From the NCBI GenBank assembly GCA_002917075.1, contig NTMA01000040.1:1-64000 (forward strand): a stretch of 64,000 bases of DNA, in the 5' to 3' direction. Below, piece after piece: positions 9,919 to 20,343 of the stretch. Every line of letters starts with the position of its first letter. Position 1 is the first letter of the stretch. This DNA comes from Hawksworthiomyces lignivorus. Its lineage: Eukaryota; Ascomycota; Sordariomycetes; Ophiostomatales; Ophiostomataceae. The position numbers and the translations under genes are program-made. The notes under the pieces are model-generated. The model saw nothing but the letters and a program-made list of their open reading frames with translations, searched no databases and was not told the origin of the DNA.

Positions 9919-12432
9919 ATGATCAAATATGTGCGGACAGGTCCGCAAAAGTGGGTGTGCTCCCAGTGTCTAGGCCAGATCCAGCAGCGCCGCTCGTTCT
10001 TTTGGCGGACGCCGGCCTCGACGACAACGGCCACAACGACGGCAGCAACCCACACGAGCACCGCTGCAGCCGAACGTCACTTGCCCGTTGATCACCATGC
10101 AAACACCGGCCAGGAGCGGCACGACGATGCCACCCTACGGGCTATATTCGACTCGCCCGCGACATGGAAGGCCTTTTCGCGGCCGGCAGCCGGCGCACGG
10201 CGAGTAGGCCTCTTCCAAAACGCCTACCTGACGGAGCCGGCTGGGTTTCTAGCATTTACGCATGCAAGCCTCAACAGGGCCCAGCGCATCGTCGACAAGG
10301 TGGCGCGGGCGTCCACCTTGGAGGAGTACAAGGGCATCGTCCGCGACCTGGACCAGCTCAGCGACCTGCTGTGCCGCGTCATCGACCTGTGCGACTTTGT
10401 GCGAGCCACGCCGCCCGACGCCCGCACGCAGCAGGCCGCCTCGGAGGCGTGGGCCACCACCTACCAGTACATGAACCAGCTCAACACCACGACGGTGCTC
10501 AACGAGCAGCTGGACGCCGCCATGTCCAACCCGGCCGTGGCTGGCAGCTGGTCCGAAGAGGAGCGCACCGTGGCCGAGATGCTCAAGCTTGACTTTACCA
10601 AGTCGGCCGTCAACCTGCCGCAGGCGGAGCGCGACCGCTTCGTCGACCTGTCCCAGCGCATCAGCGAGGTAGGCACGCACTTTGTCGACACCATGGCGCC
10701 CGCTCAGCCGTGGGTCGACCTCGCCAGCACCGCCTGCCGCGGCCTGGACCCGGTGGTGGCGCGGCGGTTTACGCGGGGCGACCGCGTGCGGCTGCCGGCC
10801 GTGAGCTCCGAGGCGGCGCTGGCGCTGCGCACGATCCACGACGCCGACACGCGCAAGACCATCTACTACGCGTCACGCACGGCATCGCAGTCGTCGGTGC
10901 GCCTGCTAGAAGAGATGCTGAGCCTGCGCGCCGAGCTGGCCCAGCTGGCCGGCTTCGAGAGCTACGGCCACATGGCGCTGCGCGACCGCATGATGGCCAA
11001 GTCGCCCGAGTCGGTGCGGCAGTTTCTGCTGGCGCTGTCGCACAACAACGCGGGGCTGGTGCAGCGCGAGATCGCGGACCTGCTGGCGGCCAAGCGCGGA
11101 CGACAGCAAGGCTCGGTGTCTGGCGCGGATGCTGACGCGGACGCAGCCATGGCGCTGCAGCCCTGGGACCGGGACTACTACATGAGCGCGGTGCGGCAGG
11201 CGGCCGTCTCGCGGCAGAAGCTGCACGGCGAGCCGCTGTCGCACTATTTCTCGCTGGGCACGGTCATGCAGGGCCTGTCACGGCTGTTCCAGCGGCTGTA
11301 CGGCATCCGCTTCGTGCCGCGGGCGACGCCGCCCGGCGAGACCTGGCACCCCGACGTGCGGCGGCTGGACGTCGTGTCCGACACCGAGGGCCACGTCGCC
11401 GTGCTCTACTGCGACCTGTTCTACCGCGACGACAAGTCGCCCAACCCGGCCCACTTTACCGTGCGGTGCTCGCGCGCCATCTCGCAGGCCGAGATCGACG
11501 AGGCGCGCGAGGCACTTGACCGCGGCGGCAGCGGCAGCACGTCGCTGCCGCAGCCGCAGTTTGACTCGGCCGAGGCGGCCGCCAACGACGGCATGGCCAC
11601 GTCGCGCACGCGCGACGGGCCCGACGGCGGCGTCGTGGTCAAGCAGCTGCCGACCATCGCGCTGGTATGCGACTTTGCGCGAAGCGGCCGCGGCGGCGAC
11701 AAGCCGGCGCTGCTGACGTTCCACGAGGTCGAGACGCTGTTCCACGAGATGGGCCACGCCGTGCACTCGGTGCTGGCGCGCACCGCCCTGCAGACCGTCG
11801 CCGGCACGCGCTGCGCCACCGACCTGGCCGAGCTGCCCTCGACTCTCATGGAGCAGTTCGCCGCCGACCCGGCCGTGCTGGCCCTGTTTGCGCGCCACTA
11901 CGACACCGACGCGCCCCTCGACTACGGCCTCGTGGCCGACGGCCTGCACCGCGCCCGCCGCTTCGCCGGGCTCGACGACGAGAACCAGATCGTCCTGGCT
12001 ATGCTGGACCAGGCCTACCACTCGCCGGCCGCCGGGACTACCCCCTTTGACTCCACCCAGGTCTTCCACGACCTGCAGCGCGCCGTCGCCGCTGCCGGCG
12101 GCGGCAACCCCCCCGACCCGCGCGGCACCAGCTGGCAGGGCTTCTTCGGCCACCTCTTCGGCTACGGCAGCACCTACTACAGCTACCTCTTTGACCGCGT
12201 GCTCGCCGAGCGCGTCTGGCGCGTCGTCTTCGCCGGCGGCCAGGACGGCGGCGCCCTCCGCCGCGACAACGGCGAGCACCTGCGCGACAGCCTGCTGCGC
12301 TGGGGCGGCGGCCGCGACCCCTGGCGCTGCGTCTCCGACGCCCTGCGCGACGACCGCATCGCCCGCGGCGACGAGGACGCCATGGCGCTCGTCGGCAGCT
12401 GGGGCACCAGCCACAAGTTTAAGGACGTGTAA
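9919..12432 (+). CDS. OCT1: Mitochondrial intermediate peptidase (M3A metalloprotease)
   Basis: Intronless, 837 codons. The start ATG lies in CACCATG and is followed by a basic targeting sequence (MIKYVRTGPQKWVCSQCLGQ). The zinc site is HEMGH at residues 609-613, with the third ligand Glu near 638 in DLAELPSTLMEQF; this is the M3 thimet-oligopeptidase pattern. Length agrees with fungal Oct1 (about 770-830). The enzyme sits in the matrix and removes an octapeptide left after the main processing peptidase has cut certain precursors, including respiratory-chain and iron-sulfur proteins. All hallmark residues are intact. An Ala/Asp-rich insert near residue 395-410 and a Gly/Ser-rich one near 535-550 are the only irregularities. 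Confidence 0.95.
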   Translation: MIKYVRTGPQKWVCSQCLGQIQQRRSFFWRTPASTTTATTTAATHTSTAAAERHLPVDHHANTGQERHDDATLRAIFDSPATWKAFSRPAAGARRVGLFQNAYLTEPAGFLAFTHASLNRAQRIVDKVARASTLEEYKGIVRDLDQLSDLLCRVIDLCDFVRATPPDARTQQAASEAWATTYQYMNQLNTTTVLNEQLDAAMSNPAVAGSWSEEERTVAEMLKLDFTKSAVNLPQAERDRFVDLSQRISEVGTHFVDTMAPAQPWVDLASTACRGLDPVVARRFTRGDRVRLPAVSSEAALALRTIHDADTRKTIYYASRTASQSSVRLLEEMLSLRAELAQLAGFESYGHMALRDRMMAKSPESVRQFLLALSHNNAGLVQREIADLLAAKRGRQQGSVSGADADADAAMALQPWDRDYYMSAVRQAAVSRQKLHGEPLSHYFSLGTVMQGLSRLFQRLYGIRFVPRATPPGETWHPDVRRLDVVSDTEGHVAVLYCDLFYRDDKSPNPAHFTVRCSRAISQAEIDEAREALDRGGSGSTSLPQPQFDSAEAAANDGMATSRTRDGPDGGVVVKQLPTIALVCDFARSGRGGDKPALLTFHEVETLFHEMGHAVHSVLARTALQTVAGTRCATDLAELPSTLMEQFAADPAVLALFARHYDTDAPLDYGLVADGLHRARRFAGLDDENQIVLAMLDQAYHSPAAGTTPFDSTQVFHDLQRAVAAAGGGNPPDPRGTSWQGFFGHLFGYGSTYYSYLFDRVLAERVWRVVFAGGQDGGALRRDNGEHLRDSLLRWGGGRDPWRCVSDALRDDRIARGDEDAMALVGSWGTSHKFKDV

Positions 12433-12930
12433 AAAAAAAAAAGGAAACGAATAAAATGAAAAAATGAAAAAAAATTAAAACCAAAAAAAAAAAAATCATG
12501 TATCTTATACCATAGAAATCCAGATTAGACAGCACGGGCTTCAAATCACTACTACTGCTATTTCTGCTCCAGCTACTGGTACTACTATCAGAGCACATAG
12601 AAACATTTTGGGGACGAATATTGGAAAAACTGCACAATTATGATGATTCACCTTCTTGCTTAGTTTGGATTCTTCACGACTTTCTTTTTTGAGCATGGTT
12701 CGATTCTTCGTGCCAAGACGATATCGTTTCGCCAAGACGATATATCCCCATTGAAGTGGGTCCTATATACTACATTGGCCAATCAGAGGCCTAGTTATAC
12801 ACACGGCTCTGCGCCCTCGGTCTGGACTTCAGTAACAGCCTCTGGGAAAAGGCCGCCCTTTTTGACGTCTCCCCTCGCCGTCCTTCCCATGAGAAAGATA
12901 TCGAGATAGCCTTTTCTGTCTCACCAGGCC
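12433..12930. other. Intergenic region upstream of the WSC-domain gene
   Basis: Nothing coding is seen. The motif GCCAAGACGATAT is repeated twice about 20 bp apart (near 12712 and 12731), roughly 200 bp before the next start. Confidence 0.55.
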
Positions 12931-13803
12931 ATGGCCAGAGCGCGGCAGTATGTGATCTCGCGGCGGGCAAGCCCGGCGCTCCCGCCGCTGCTGCTCCTCC
13001 TGCTCACGCTCCTCGCGTGCGCGGGCCCGTGTGCCGCCGCCGCCGCCGGCTCAGAACCCCCAACGGCAGCAACAGGAACTGCAGCAACAGGAAAAACGCA
13101 AGCCCCGGCCATAGTCCGGGCGGGCGCGACGTCGCCGACCACGTCGGTGGCGGCCACGCCGACCGTCTTCAACGCATCGCGGGCGTCCGGCGTGGCGCGG
13201 CAGTACATCTACCAGGGCTGCTTCATCGAGGTGGCCGGCCTCGACAGGGCCAACATCAGCAGCAACGGCACCAACAGCGACGACGGCGGCTCCAGCACCG
13301 ACAACCGCTCGCTGCAGAACGGCACCGACGAGGTGCTGCCCGACGACATGACGGTGCCCAAGTGCCTCGCCTTCTGCGGCGGCGGCAGCAGCGGCACCGC
13401 CTACGCCTACGCCGGCCTCGAGGGCGCCCGCGAGTGCTGGTGCGGCGCCACGCTGGCCGCCGGCACCGTGCCCGCCGCCAACGCCACCGACTGCGACCTG
13501 CCCTGCGACGGCGACCACAGCACCGTCTGCGGGGGCCGCTGGCGGCTGACGGTACGTGATTTTTTTTTTTTTTTGCTCACTCTCTTCTCGACCTTTTGTT
13601 TTTGCTTTTCTTTGTTTTATTGTCGTTCTGTCAATGCATCTGCCCTTTCTGCCTCTCTTACGTGAGAAACAGACACTGACATCCTCTTCTCTTCCCCCCA
13701 CCCGCAACAGCTCTATCAGCTGAGTGCAGCTCCCGCGCTAAACCAGAGGGCGCAAGAGGCCCTTGCCATTGCTGCGGGCGTTGTAGTTTTGCATCTTCTG
13801 TGA
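12931..13803 (+). CDS. Small secreted WSC-domain protein, probably GPI-anchored
   Basis: Two exons: 12931-13551 and 13711-13803 (237 aa), joined in phase 0 through a GTACGT donor and a CAACAG acceptor. The N-terminus is a signal peptide with a strong Leu core (LPPLLLLLLTLLACAG). A Ser/Thr/Ala-rich linker is followed by one WSC domain, running from YIYQGCFIEV to the C-terminal STVCGG, with the typical CLAFCGGG and ARECWCGATL cysteine motifs. The short last exon encodes NQRAQEALAIAAGVVVLHLL and stop, a hydrophobic tail fitting a GPI-attachment signal. WSC domains bind carbohydrate and occur in cell-wall sensors; lacking a cytoplasmic tail, this protein is more likely a wall-attached or secreted binder than a Wsc signalling sensor. 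Several N-glycosylation sequons (NRS, NGT, NAT) are present. Confidence 0.75.
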
Positions 13804-14270
13804 GGAACGGAGTTAGCAGCGACGTATGTTTACACGGGACACGGTCACGGCGTTTGGAGATTCCCCCTGGCTGCAAATTTCGTATCATGGCAAGAGGAAA
13901 TGCTTTTTGTTATTTTTCATAGCCGTCTGATTTTACAATCGAATATTATCTCAATCTGAATTCTGATTCAGACAGGCCCAAATACAAATGAGTTCAGTCT
14001 ACCACCTCTGCGCCAGACAGAAAAAAAATAGCCTTGTTCCACAGCAATCCCCATCCCATATCACCATGCACCCAACTGGTTATCACCCAGAACTTGCGTC
14101 TCGGATGAAATGCTCGTGTTAGCTTCACCTTCTAGAACAAAGGCTACTAGACCCAGCAACCACGATGAGGTACGAGCTTTTGCTGGGGCCACCCGCCCGC
14201 CCCCGGTACCGATTTTACAGCTGGACCGAAACAGCTGGTCCCCTGCGTGCAGTCAGCGTTCGAAAAATAC
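13804..14270. other. Intergenic, AT-richer, no gene seen
   Basis: No frame with supportable coding content. It lies between the WSC gene and the broken proline-rich frame. Confidence 0.5.
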
Positions 14271-15017
14271 CTAAAAATTGCTTAGGGACGACTCACTAAA
14301 CCTGTTTAAAATGGGCTTCCGCCCGCGCCCCGACCGCCTTAGTACCGGAGTCGGGCTGCCAGGTCCAAGCATTGAGCCTTCGGACGACCGGCTGCTGCCA
14401 GTCGTCACGTCGGCTGACGAGCTGTGGACGGGGCCGGTAGGGCCGGCAGCCGACGGACCGACCGAGGCTATTGCCAAGGCCAAGCCGGAGCCAGGTCCAG
14501 CAGCTGGGGGGGAAGGGAAGGGGGGGAGAGAAGGGGAGGAGGGGAAAGGAGAGAAGACAGGAGAGGAAGAGAGGAGGGAAGAGGGAGCGAGGGGAGGAGG
14601 GAGAGGGAGCGGGGAGGAGGGAGGAGGAGCGAGAGGAGAGGGAAGAGGGGGAGACGGGGGAGAAGGGGCAACGACATTCACACCGGCCAAAGGCACGGGT
14701 GCGTCGGGGGGAGGGGCTGGCTGGGCACCGGCATTACCAACACCCAAAGGCGTGGCTCCGCCGGGGGGAGGTAGGGGACCGGGGTGGTGCCGGGCGACTG
14801 TGGCTTCCAGCTGCTGGACCGCGTCGATGGCCGGGTTTCTTGCAGGGGGTTGGGCAGCTTGCTGCCCTTGGCCCTCTCCACTAGGGGAGGGCGCTCCCCG
14901 TACAATAGTCACCGCCCATCTGACAAAATCTCTCACGGCTCGATACGCGGGAGCCGAGGCGCCGAGGGCCAGTACGACGTTGGCGGCAGCAGATACCTAG
15001 TCTGCTGCCGAAGACAT
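14271..15017 (-). pseudogene. Proline/serine-rich reading frame interrupted by an in-frame amber codon
   Basis: From ATG at 15017 the frame reads MSSAAD and then TAG (14997-14999), and continues open for about 240 codons to a stop at 14271. The downstream part has no early ATG, so an intact protein is unlikely unless the start is elsewhere. It begins VSAAANVVLALGASAPAYRA, passes through a long Pro/Ser/Leu low-complexity middle (encoded opposite a 160-base polypurine tract) and ends RRSGRGRKPILNRFSE. The SGRGRKP piece resembles an AT-hook core. A single C-to-T change of CAG to TAG, in a CpA context as favoured by RIP, would explain the break. I do not recognise the family; a transposon-derived or decayed gene is possible. 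The opposite strand also has a long open frame, a by-product of the purine bias. Confidence 0.3.
14511..14670 (+). repeat. Polypurine (GGGA-rich) tract
   Basis: About 160 bases that are almost all G and A, with many GGG and GGGG runs interrupted by only a few C or T residues. It coincides with the Pro/Ser-rich part of the broken frame on the other strand. Confidence 0.9.
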
Positions 15018-15766
15018 TGTCTTAAAATATATAATATAATGTGCAGTGAGTCAAAGCGATGAGAGAAGAATGGTGACAGAGGGGAAGGTTGAGAAGAAAG
15101 AAAGAGAGAAAGGGGAAGAAGGAAGGAGAGAAGGAAGCATCGACATATTTTTATATCTCACGGAAAGCGGCCAGCTGATTCCTGTCCATTTCCTGATTTC
15201 AGCTCTACTGATTATAATTCTATTGTATTCGATTCAATCTTATTGTTATCTTATTCTTTTTCAAAATGAGGAAGGAACGTTCGTGAGAGCAAGAAAGAAC
15301 AATGCTAAAATACCGCCCTGAGAAGCATAACAGGAAGGAGCAGATGAAATACGAAACGCAGAGCTACGCGCATCAATAGAGAAATCAGTCCAAATCAGTC
15401 AATTTGCGAGAGAATCGTGACGACGCGTTGCCATGGCTTGAATTGCAAGATCAAAACAAAGCCAGATGCTCCCAGCAGCTCCAGCAGCTGCCGACTCTCG
15501 CAGCGGACTGTCTTGGATTTCCATTCTTCCAAGCATATGCCATATTGCACATCTTACATGCGAGAATGTGCTGCTAAGCACAAACAGATATCCGAAGCAG
15601 CGGACGGAAGCAGCTCGCTCACTGAGCAAGTGGCTCCCAAGTCCGCATAACTCTAGTCGTAGACCAGTACAGCGCCGTTGGTGCTGTATGTGGACTCGCC
15701 ATTCATGTGGAATACTCGGAATGCCTGTGAAAAAAAACGACAGAACTGAAGAGCTTGCTTAAAAAT
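15018..15766. other. Intergenic, 3' flank of the first F-box gene
   Basis: AT-richer sequence with a purine-rich start (15060-15140). No supported gene. Confidence 0.5.
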
Positions 15767-17002
15767 CTAGGGAGAGGAGATGCTCTTGATTTTACAATCT
15801 CCGTCTTTGATTTCGTCTGCTTCGTAGAGTTTCCGTACGCCGCCATGGTCTTTCCTATCGGGTCGCCAATAACGCTCGGCATCCCGCTCTCGGCCACGTC
15901 TCTTCGCGGCGGACCAATCCTCCAGTTGAGACAGCCACGCCATATCAGTCATGGACACTTCGGGCCCCAAGTCTTGCCAAACACGTACTTCCGCGAGCCG
16001 ATAAGTTGCACGCACGGAGAAGTCTGTCAAGCACACCACACAACTGTTGTTCACCGGTATACTGTGGTTGAGGGCGTTGCTGCTGTCGCTGTAATAGTGG
16101 CTTTGGTGGCGATTCGTTTCGATCGCTCTACGAATAGAGACGGCCAAGCGGATTAAATACTTGGGAGGGGACGGCCCCGGAAACTCTGCAACAGTACGCT
16201 GCCAGTCGTCAGACTGGTTATTGACATACTCATGGGGGCATATATTCAAGCAGCCCATTGTCCTCTGTTTCAGCGCCCGGTTTTCCTGCTTTTCTATACG
16301 TATGATGGAGAGGAGCAAGAAGTGTGGGCGGCCACCGTCGCCAGTGCACGGCACGATTTTCGGGTAGAAGTCGCACCGGTACAAAGGTGTCTCGGGTGGG
16401 TAGCGAAGATAACTGGGTAGGCTGGCCGCTCGTTTTTGGACGTAAGGCGCCAGCAAGTGACGTAGGTATCTGCGGTGATAGCGGCGAAAGAGTCTGTTCT
16501 GCGCCTGCAATCGGGCGTACTTCAATGCGAGTTGTACATGTCGATGGCATATGCTTGACAGCCCTAGGTATGACAAACACCGGTCTACATCATTCGAAAT
16601 TTCACGCTTCGTAACGTAACAGCCTTGTGATCTGTAGACAGTGCTTGGTGCATCGGAAATTTGAACAGAATGCAGCGCGACGCATGCATTGCACACCCAA
16701 CGGTCTGGCAAGTCGCGGGCCAGAGTGCAGAGAAAATCTAGATAGATCCTCAGGGGCGAGTGGGCAAGAACATGGATATCGTCAACGCGTCTTAAAATAG
16801 AGCGCAGTACGCGGCACGACTGCGCTAGGAACAGCCGGTCGACTGTGCTCAGTTGGTCCGCAATGAGTTGAATGATATCGGTAGGAAATTTGAGAAGCGG
16901 AAAACTAGCGGTGGCACCGGCAGCAGTATCGTCTGCGGATCTCTTCGCAGTCTGCCGCCATCGATGCAGCCGGTCAAGCAGCAAGTCAACGTAGACGTGC
17001 AT
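15767..17002 (-). CDS. F-box domain protein A (divergent paralogue of the 18270-19577 gene)
   Basis: The frame is open further upstream, but the first ATG is at 17002 and aligns with the first ATG of the paralogue (MHVYVDLLLDRLHRW here, MHVLIAQLLDALRSWW there), giving 411 aa. An F-box-like segment lies near residues 35-70 (FPTDIIQLIADQLSTVDRLF, then LAQSCRVLRSILRR). The core that follows carries paired cysteines (DRWVCNACVALH, NICPHEY, NSCVVCLTDF), common in fungal F-box proteins and perhaps structural. The family usually recruits substrates to SCF ubiquitin ligases via Skp1; the target is unknown. Compared with the paralogue the C-terminus is about 25 residues shorter and lacks the basic coiled tail. 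Codon use is less GC-biased than in neighbouring housekeeping genes, suggesting weaker expression or faster evolution. Confidence 0.65.
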   Translation of the reverse strand: MHVYVDLLLDRLHRWRQTAKRSADDTAAGATASFPLLKFPTDIIQLIADQLSTVDRLFLAQSCRVLRSILRRVDDIHVLAHSPLRIYLDFLCTLARDLPDRWVCNACVALHSVQISDAPSTVYRSQGCYVTKREISNDVDRCLSYLGLSSICHRHVQLALKYARLQAQNRLFRRYHRRYLRHLLAPYVQKRAASLPSYLRYPPETPLYRCDFYPKIVPCTGDGGRPHFLLLSIIRIEKQENRALKQRTMGCLNICPHEYVNNQSDDWQRTVAEFPGPSPPKYLIRLAVSIRRAIETNRHQSHYYSDSSNALNHSIPVNNSCVVCLTDFSVRATYRLAEVRVWQDLGPEVSMTDMAWLSQLEDWSAAKRRGRERDAERYWRPDRKDHGGVRKLYEADEIKDGDCKIKSISSP

Positions 17003-18269
17003 AGGATAAACTGAAGGAGATCTTCTTACTGAGCAGCCTTCGAAAAAAGATATGTATAGCCCTTCTTTTGGCACAGACGGTGATGGAAGAGCCGGCCACA
17101 ACGAGGGACACAACAGATACAGATTCTGCAGGACCGCACTTGAAGATTTCAAGTAACGTCAAGTCGATAACAAACTGCAAGATGCAGTGAGAAGGAGAAA
17201 ACAATAAAATTTTACTTCTTAGCAAGTCAGTATAAAGAAGAAAGAAAGAAACAACTGTGAATTCTTGGTATATGAGGATGCAGGGATAGTTTGGATCTGT
17301 CGTGTTGATGGGATATATATATATATAATCCTATGACATTCTTGTTTTTCTCTACACGAGGTCTACGTTAAAAGAAGAATAATTACAGTACGCAAAAATA
17401 CTAGCGCCGTGTGATTGAACTTGTTGCAAGTGACAGTAGCTGTGGTGCGAGGCCTGCTTTAGGCGGCCCAGGTTGTTGGAGTTGAGAGAAATATGAGAAT
17501 AAAAAAGATGTAAAGACAAATTTCGAGAGGTGAAGTAAAACGTGAGTCAAATAAAATTTTTGTATTTTTTGTGTTGGTGTTGGTGATATTGCAACACATC
17601 AACGCAGAATGACATTTGGGACGTAGACTTGGCCGGCTAGAGCGCTGTGAAATACTCAGGCTGCTTGACAATGACGCTGAAGATGGAGAGTCGACCTCGA
17701 CTCTTCTGAAGAACAGATCTCCTCTCAACTGACCAGAAGAATATATCACGAATGCTCCGTCTGCTTCTGAGCTTCAGTTTGCATGGTCTACTAAAGCTCT
17801 CGGCAAAGAGCCGCAAGACGCCATGACAGCGTTTGTATAACTCAGGATCTACTGAGATACAATTAATGCATCTGCCAGAAGGAATAACTAGAAGGCATCA
17901 ATCCCTTTCGTTGTATTGCGTATGCACACCTAATAGCTTAGCAACATCTCCGTGCTTCTCCATACACAGCTACGCCACTAACACACAAAGCGTCGACCAT
18001 TTACCCGAAGTGTCACCACTTTACTTCTATATTCATCTTTCCTTAAATTCTTTCGTCTTGGGCTAGATTTATTCTCACAAGGGAGATTTGCTACTAGGGA
18101 ACAAGGGATGTCTGATGATTTATGTATACACGGCCGCCCAACGCCTTCAACCTGGCGTCAATGCAAGTGTAAATGTTAATACAGCTATTTTTTAAAAGGG
18201 GAATAAACCTTGTGTGCCTTTCTCTTTAACGCTTGCACCCCTTCCTCAATCATCTTTTCAGTTTACGCT
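17003..18269. other. Shared divergent region between the two F-box paralogues
   Basis: 1.27 kb separating head-to-head genes. Just before each start codon both sides carry a similar block: TTCAGTTTATCCT (A) and TTTCAGTTTACGCT (B). A TA dinucleotide repeat lies near 17312-17326. No gene is seen. Confidence 0.55.
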
Positions 18270-19577
18270 ATGCATGTCCTTATAGCCCAGCTGCTTGACG
18301 CGCTGCGTAGTTGGTGGCGACTGGGGGATCTGTACGTGCCTGCTGCCTGTGCCATAGCCGACTCTCTGCTCCTCCGACTTCCTGTCGAGCTTATTCAGCT
18401 CATTGCTGGCAAGCTGGACACAATTGATCGGCTGCTCCTAGCACAGTCGTGTCGCTCGCTACGACATATCCTGAGACGGGTCGATGATATCAACGCTCTT
18501 GCCCACTCGCCGCCCGACACGTACTTGGACTTTCTCTGCACCGTGGCCCGTGATCTGCCAGACCGCTGGGTGTGCGAAGCGTGTGTCGCGCTGCATTCGG
18601 TCGATGCTTCTGACACACAGAAAACGTCCTCCTTGCTGAGCTACTGCTACGGCCAGAAGCACAGGGCGCTGGAATACGGAGGGCGAAGCACGGCACACAT
18701 AGGGCTGTCCAACACATACCACCGGCATCTGCAGCTTGCGCTCAAGTATGCCCGCCTGCAGGCGCAGGGCAGGCTCGTCCACTCCTACCACCGCGAGCAC
18801 CTCTATCGCCTACTAGCGCCATACAGTCTGCATGTTCAGGCCAGCCTGCCCAGCTCGCTTGGCGGATCGTACGGATCGGACGTCGTCCGGTACCCGGCCA
18901 CGTTTTACCCCAAGATTGTGCCCTGCGCGAGCGATGGGGGCCGCCCGCACTTTCTGCTGCTCTCGGTTGTGCACATCGAGAAACCGGCGGACAGGGCGCT
19001 GCAAGGGCACTCGATGGGCTACCTGGATATCTGCCCTCACGAGTGCGCCAACTGGCCGTCGGACGACTGGTGGCATGCTGTAGCAAGGCACCCCCCGCCA
19101 CTGCCCGTCCAGCACATCAGGCGCTTGGCCATTACTATCCGCTACTCGATCAAGCTCAACCGCCGCCGGAGCCACTACTACAGCAGCAGCGACAGTGCGA
19201 TCGACGAGAGCAGGCCGCTATACGACGGCTGCCTATACTGCCGGACGGACTTTGCCGTGCGGGCGATCCACCGGTTTGCCGAGCTGCGCATCTGGCAGGA
19301 CCTGGGGCCCGAGGCGTCCATGGCCCACATAACCTGGCTGACCCAGCTGGGGGACTTGCCAGCTCCGCAAAACGAAGACCATGAGCAAGAAGCCAAGTGT
19401 TATTGGCGACTGGATAGGGAAGACCACGGGAGCGTGCGGGAACTCTACGAGTCGGACGCACGCACGAGGGAGGAACGCGAGAAGACTCTCAAAAGGAAAC
19501 GAAAGCGATGGGAGCGCGAGCTGAGGAATCTAAGAGTAGACGTGGAAGACGAGTACAAAAGGATGAGACGTGATTAA
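18270..19577 (+). CDS. F-box domain protein B (paralogue of the 15767-17002 gene)
   Basis: 435 codons from the first ATG at 18270 (the open frame upstream lacks ATG). The F-box-like segment is LRLPVELIQLIAGKLDTIDR followed by LLLAQSCRSLRHILRRVDDI. Downstream DRWVCEACVALH, DICPHECANW and CLYCRTDFAVRAIHRFAELR match paralogue A almost block by block. The C-terminus is a highly basic, probably helical tail (REEREKTLKRKRKRWERELR) that A lacks. Length suits a substrate-receptor F-box protein; the partner is expected to be Skp1 and the substrate is unknown. The pair arose by inverted duplication (inference). Codon use here is more GC-rich than in A, so the copies have drifted apart in composition. 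Confidence 0.7.
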   Translation: MHVLIAQLLDALRSWWRLGDLYVPAACAIADSLLLRLPVELIQLIAGKLDTIDRLLLAQSCRSLRHILRRVDDINALAHSPPDTYLDFLCTVARDLPDRWVCEACVALHSVDASDTQKTSSLLSYCYGQKHRALEYGGRSTAHIGLSNTYHRHLQLALKYARLQAQGRLVHSYHREHLYRLLAPYSLHVQASLPSSLGGSYGSDVVRYPATFYPKIVPCASDGGRPHFLLLSVVHIEKPADRALQGHSMGYLDICPHECANWPSDDWWHAVARHPPPLPVQHIRRLAITIRYSIKLNRRRSHYYSSSDSAIDESRPLYDGCLYCRTDFAVRAIHRFAELRIWQDLGPEASMAHITWLTQLGDLPAPQNEDHEQEAKCYWRLDREDHGSVRELYESDARTREEREKTLKRKRKRWERELRNLRVDVEDEYKRMRRD

Positions 19578-19727
19578 AATACTTTATGAAGAAAGAGGGA
19601 AAGAAAAGAAACGAATTTAAGCAAAGAGAAACAGCTTAATCTGAAAGTAAGGATCAAATAAATTCTTAAAGTTCTATTTTTGTTGGCGTCGTCGCAGCGT
19701 ATTTCAAATCTGCTTGCACTATCATCA
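19578..19727. other. Short convergent 3' region
   Basis: 150 bases between the stop codons of F-box protein B and REV1; A/T-rich, likely overlapping 3' UTRs. Confidence 0.6.
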
Positions 19728-20312
19728 TCATCGAAACTGCATCGGTCCCAGTCCTCTAGACCGCAGCGCGTCTTGCACGGCCGCTTTGATGCGGGCCAGG
19801 GCGAGCCGCCAGGCCTGCTTCCCCGCGGCGCCGGCGGCGTCGCCGGCGTCGTCGCCGGCGTCGTCTTCCACCAGCCAGTCCAGCCAGGCGACGAGCTTGC
19901 GCGCCTTGTCCATGTCTCGCTCCTGGGCTGCGATGCCGGCCAGGTACTGCTCGAGCACGGCCACGTCCGTCTCGTGCGGCCCGTCCTCGCGCGTCGCGCC
20001 ATGCCACCGCGCGATCATCTGCTTGGCCTCGTCCAGCGACAGCAGCACCGCCGACGCGTCTGCCTGGTCCGGGTTCGCCGCCGCTGCGCGGAAGCTCATC
20101 TTGGGCGGCGGCGGCGGGAACAGCAGCCGCGCCTCGTCCCTTGCTTCCGCAGGCACCGCTGCCGCCACTTCGTGCGCCTCTTCGTTTCCGTACCGCTGCA
20201 AGCCTCTGCTTCCCTCGTCGGCCGCCACAGTGGCACCCGGGCCTGCGCGGTTGCGGCCGCCGGGAACCTCCAAGCGCAGCGCCGCTGCCGGCAGCTGCAG
20301 TGCCAGCTGGGC

Positions 20313-20343
<31 letters not shown>

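Noticed and set aside
11278..12414. 378-codon minus-strand frame over OCT1
   Set aside because: Antisense to the catalytic part of OCT1; no independent support.
14278..15000. 240-codon plus-strand Gly/Glu-rich frame
   Set aside because: Arises from the polypurine tract; neither it nor the minus-strand frame has clear similarity, and the minus strand has the better non-repetitive ends.
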